Source: Bacillus sp. (in: firmicutes)
Lineage (GTDB): Bacteria > Bacillota > Bacilli > Bacillales > Cytobacillaceae
Assembly (NCBI GenBank): GCA_011524525.1
Contig: WTKE01000081.1
Location: forward strand, 1-34,677
Direction: 5' to 3'
DNA length: 34,677 nucleotides
Under the pieces are notes generated by a model. That model was not told where the DNA came from, searched no databases, and worked only from the letters and a program-made list of their open reading frames with translations. Positions within the stretch are counted from its first letter, which is position 1. Each line of letters starts with the position of its first letter. Positions 32,726 to 34,677 of this stretch are shown here, piece after piece. The position numbers were made by a program, and so were the translations under genes.

Positions 32726-33700
32726 TCACCCTCCTGTACTAGATTTCTCAATATCTGGTGTACCATATGTGTGGAACGTAGCTGGCAGAGGTGATCCCCA
32801 AGCTAACCCTTTTTTTCGTTCTTCCGGAGTCCATGTTACCGTTTCCCAATCAGGTGTGTAAATTAAAAATCCACCCGAGCATACTTCAATTCGATTGCCA
32901 CCTGGTTCATACACGTATACGAACATCGTTTGCCCTGCCACATGTTTATTAGGAGGGGCTTCGATATAAATTCCATTATCTAAAAACACATCTGCTGCTC
33001 GCAGAACCATTTCTGGAGTCTCTACTTTAAAAGCGGCGTGATGAAAGCGCCCCTTTGCACCTGTTTTATCTAATGAAATCGCCATATCATAGGACTTATT
33101 GGTCACATGTAGCCATGCCGTTGTTTGTTTCCCTGTTTCTGTTACGGCTTGTTCACTTAATTTGAAACCGAGGTACTTTCGATAAAACAAACTATCTGCA
33201 TCCACATCAGGACTAAATAAATTAATATGATCAAGCTGAGTAACCGCTGCCCCCCTTGCAGAGTATTTTTGCGGCATATTTTTCAACCCTGGTTTTAAGT
33301 GCTCAGGTGTCATGTACCTTTCCGCTTCGTGAAAGACTTCTATTTTATGTCCAGCCGGATCCATAAAGCGATAGGAAGGACCATGTCCATAATCTCCGTC
33401 GGTCCATCCAATACCGTACTTACTATCCTTAAGATGGTTTGCACGTTGTTCAAGTGCTTGTGAGGAAAAGGTTCTCATGGCAACATGACCAAGACCAGCT
33501 TGTTTAGCTTCCGTTAGCTTCAGGCTATAAAGCTGCTGGTCACCCCAGCCCCGTAAGTATACGGATTGTCCCTCACTTTTTACGACGGTCATCCCTAGTA
33601 GTCCCTCGAAAAATTCAAGACTTTCACCTGGCTTCGGTGTTAGCAATTCTATATGAGCTAAGTGAGCAATATCCCGAATCGGTTCTTGAAAATTGGTCAT
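32726..33700 (-). CDS. Catechol 2,3-dioxygenase-type extradiol dioxygenase (VOC family)
   Basis: A 324-residue class I extradiol dioxygenase with two vicinal-oxygen-chelate modules (about 10-125 and 152-275). Fe(II) ligands by comparison with XylE: H158 (QLDHINLF), H220 or H221 (GRFHHAAF) and E272 (NRIEVCSGG). The stretch FHHAAFKVETPEMVLRAADVFLDNGIYIE and the tail FLIYTPDWETVTWTPEE match the XylE C-terminal half. It opens a catechol ring next to the hydroxyls; which catechol cannot be said. ATG overlaps the FAH-gene stop (ATGA at 33697), and the hydroxylase gene follows after 4 bp, so hydroxylation, cleavage and downstream processing are coupled. Confidence 0.88.
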   Translation of the reverse strand: MTNFQEPIRDIAHLAHIELLTPKPGESLEFFEGLLGMTVVKSEGQSVYLRGWGDQQLYSLKLTEAKQAGLGHVAMRTFSSQALEQRANHLKDSKYGIGWTDGDYGHGPSYRFMDPAGHKIEVFHEAERYMTPEHLKPGLKNMPQKYSARGAAVTQLDHINLFSPDVDADSLFYRKYLGFKLSEQAVTETGKQTTAWLHVTNKSYDMAISLDKTGAKGRFHHAAFKVETPEMVLRAADVFLDNGIYIEAPPNKHVAGQTMFVYVYEPGGNRIEVCSGGFLIYTPDWETVTWTPEERKKGLAWGSPLPATFHTYGTPDIEKSSTGG

Positions 33701-34635
33701 GAAACACTCTCCTCCTTAATCGTTGTCACAATCGCTCCTATCCCCGATATTTCCACTTTTACAACATCTCCATCTTGAAGGAACTTATTTTGTGCCTCAC
33801 CGACACCACCTGGAGTTCCCGTACAAACAATATCACCTGGTTCTAACGTACAAATGCCAGATAAAAATTCGACCAGATGATTTACATTAAATAAAAGCTG
33901 CTCTGTATTTGATTTTTGTCTTACTTCACCATTTACGGTTAATGAAATATCGAGTGCATGTGGATTTGCAATTTCATCCTTCGTCACTAGAACCGGGCCT
34001 AGTGGGAGGCTTTTATCAAGAGTTTTTCCTTGCAGCCATTGAATGGTTCTTTTTTGCATATCGCGTGCCGTGATATCATTCGCTACCGTATATCCGTACA
34101 CATAATCCAAAGCATCTTCTGCTTTAATGTTCTTTCCTTTCTTCCCAATCACGAATGCCAATTCTGCCTCATAATCTAGCTTTTTTGTTAACTCAGAGTT
34201 AAGTGGAAAGACGTCGTTAGGAGCTGCAATCGCTGTTGTAAACTTAGCAAAAATAACCGGGTGAGCTGGGAAATCTCGTTTCATTTCAATAATATGATTC
34301 TTGTAATTCAATCCAACGCAGATAATCTTATTTGGCTTTAATACCGGTGGCCCAAGTTCTATCCTATCTTTTTTATAGATGGATGATGTTTCTTCTGAAT
34401 GTCCAAGTGCATAGTCGATGGCTTCTTTAGCCGCTTGTATAGCCACATTGCCATTTGCAATAAATTCCACGGGATTTGTCGGTAGTAAAGCGTTTGCAAT
34501 TTCTTTCGCTCTTTGTTGTCCTTGTTGCTTTTGTTGCTCTATATACGCTTGGTGAGGATCGATAATCGTATTTTCATCTACTAAAACACCTAGTCTGAGT
34601 GAATCATTATTTACGGAAAATGTTAGTAATTTCAA
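33697..34635 (-). CDS. Fumarylacetoacetate-hydrolase family enzyme (ring-fission product hydrolase/isomerase/decarboxylase)
   Basis: A 312-residue FAH-superfamily protein. Family core (about 100-305): ICVGLNYKNHIIEM, DYEAELAFVIGKKGKNI (metal-binding Glu residues), YGYTVANDITARDMQKR, GKTLDKSLPLGPVLV and PGDIVCTGTPGGVGEA. About 90 N-terminal residues form the variable domain seen in HpaG-like isomerases and fumarylpyruvate hydrolases. It starts with TTG at 34635, supported by AGGAGGAG 7 nt upstream; no ATG is available. Its role is likely to act on the product of the dioxygenase encoded next. The reaction (C-C hydrolysis, isomerisation or decarboxylation) is not decidable from sequence. Confidence 0.87.
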   Translation of the reverse strand: MKLLTFSVNNDSLRLGVLVDENTIIDPHQAYIEQQKQQGQQRAKEIANALLPTNPVEFIANGNVAIQAAKEAIDYALGHSEETSSIYKKDRIELGPPVLKPNKIICVGLNYKNHIIEMKRDFPAHPVIFAKFTTAIAAPNDVFPLNSELTKKLDYEAELAFVIGKKGKNIKAEDALDYVYGYTVANDITARDMQKRTIQWLQGKTLDKSLPLGPVLVTKDEIANPHALDISLTVNGEVRQKSNTEQLLFNVNHLVEFLSGICTLEPGDIVCTGTPGGVGEAQNKFLQDGDVVKVEISGIGAIVTTIKEESVS

Positions 34636-34677
34636 GAAAACTCCTCCTCTTTTTTCAATCTAGCCATTGTATTAGCC
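34632..34677 (-). CDS. Possible 3' end of an upstream gene, cut by the window edge
   Basis: On the minus strand one frame is open from the edge to a TGA at 34634-34632, reading ANTMARLKKEEEFS and overlapping the TTG start of the FAH gene as TTGA. Such overlap is typical for coupled operon genes, and a second frame closes early. Only 14 codons are visible, so this is a weak call. Confidence 0.3.
   Translation of the reverse strand, partial: ANTMARLKKEEEFS

Overview
The window looks like a catabolic stretch of a low-GC Gram-positive chromosome, most likely a Bacillaceae member. The signs are AT-rich intergenic DNA, strong AGGAGG-type ribosome binding sites, CcpA-type catabolite response elements (CRE), lipobox signal peptides, and Bacillus-style CitAB, GntR/HutC and IclR regulators. 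Almost every gene is on the minus strand; only the IclR regulator and the decarboxylase after it run on the plus strand. I see no rRNA, tRNA, transposase, phage gene or CRISPR array.

Layout, left to right: (1) 109-5753, a CitAB-type two-component system downstream of a tctCBA tripartite tricarboxylate transporter operon whose promoter carries a perfect CRE and a tandem repeat. (2) 5773-7100, a soluble acyl-ACP desaturase with a small CxxC protein. (3) 7068-15102, an Amadori-compound (fructosamine, frl-like) cluster: GntR regulator, PfkB kinase, ABC importer, FrlC-like epimerase/isomerase and two FrlB-type deglycase paralogues. Three copies of the palindrome TGGTATATACCA lie in front of its transcription units. 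(4) 15223-31065, an aromatic-acid cluster built around the protocatechuate 2,3-cleavage (pra) pathway. One operon holds praB-E-G-F-D-C, an HpaD/PraA-like ring-cleavage dioxygenase, a 4-hydroxybenzoate 3-monooxygenase and an MFS carrier. A second operon holds a TRAP transporter plus a two-subunit Rieske oxygenase. A divergent IclR gene is followed by an ACMSD-type decarboxylase (PraH role). (5) 31074 to the right edge, a second aromatic meta-cleavage operon: FAH-family enzyme, catechol 2,3-dioxygenase-type enzyme, acyl-CoA-dehydrogenase-like (group D) flavin monooxygenase and a PNPOx-like flavoprotein. It probably continues past the edge.

How region 4 should work: 4-hydroxybenzoate is hydroxylated to protocatechuate, cleaved between C2 and C3, decarboxylated (PraH), oxidised to 4-oxalocrotonate (PraB), tautomerised (PraC), decarboxylated (PraD), hydrated (PraE), split to pyruvate and acetaldehyde (PraF), and the acetaldehyde is captured as acetyl-CoA (PraG). 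The least explained part is the TRAP transporter plus Rieske oxygenase. It shares a regulatory site, at identical promoter spacing, with the pra operon, but has no ferredoxin, reductase or dihydrodiol dehydrogenase in the window, so its substrate is open.
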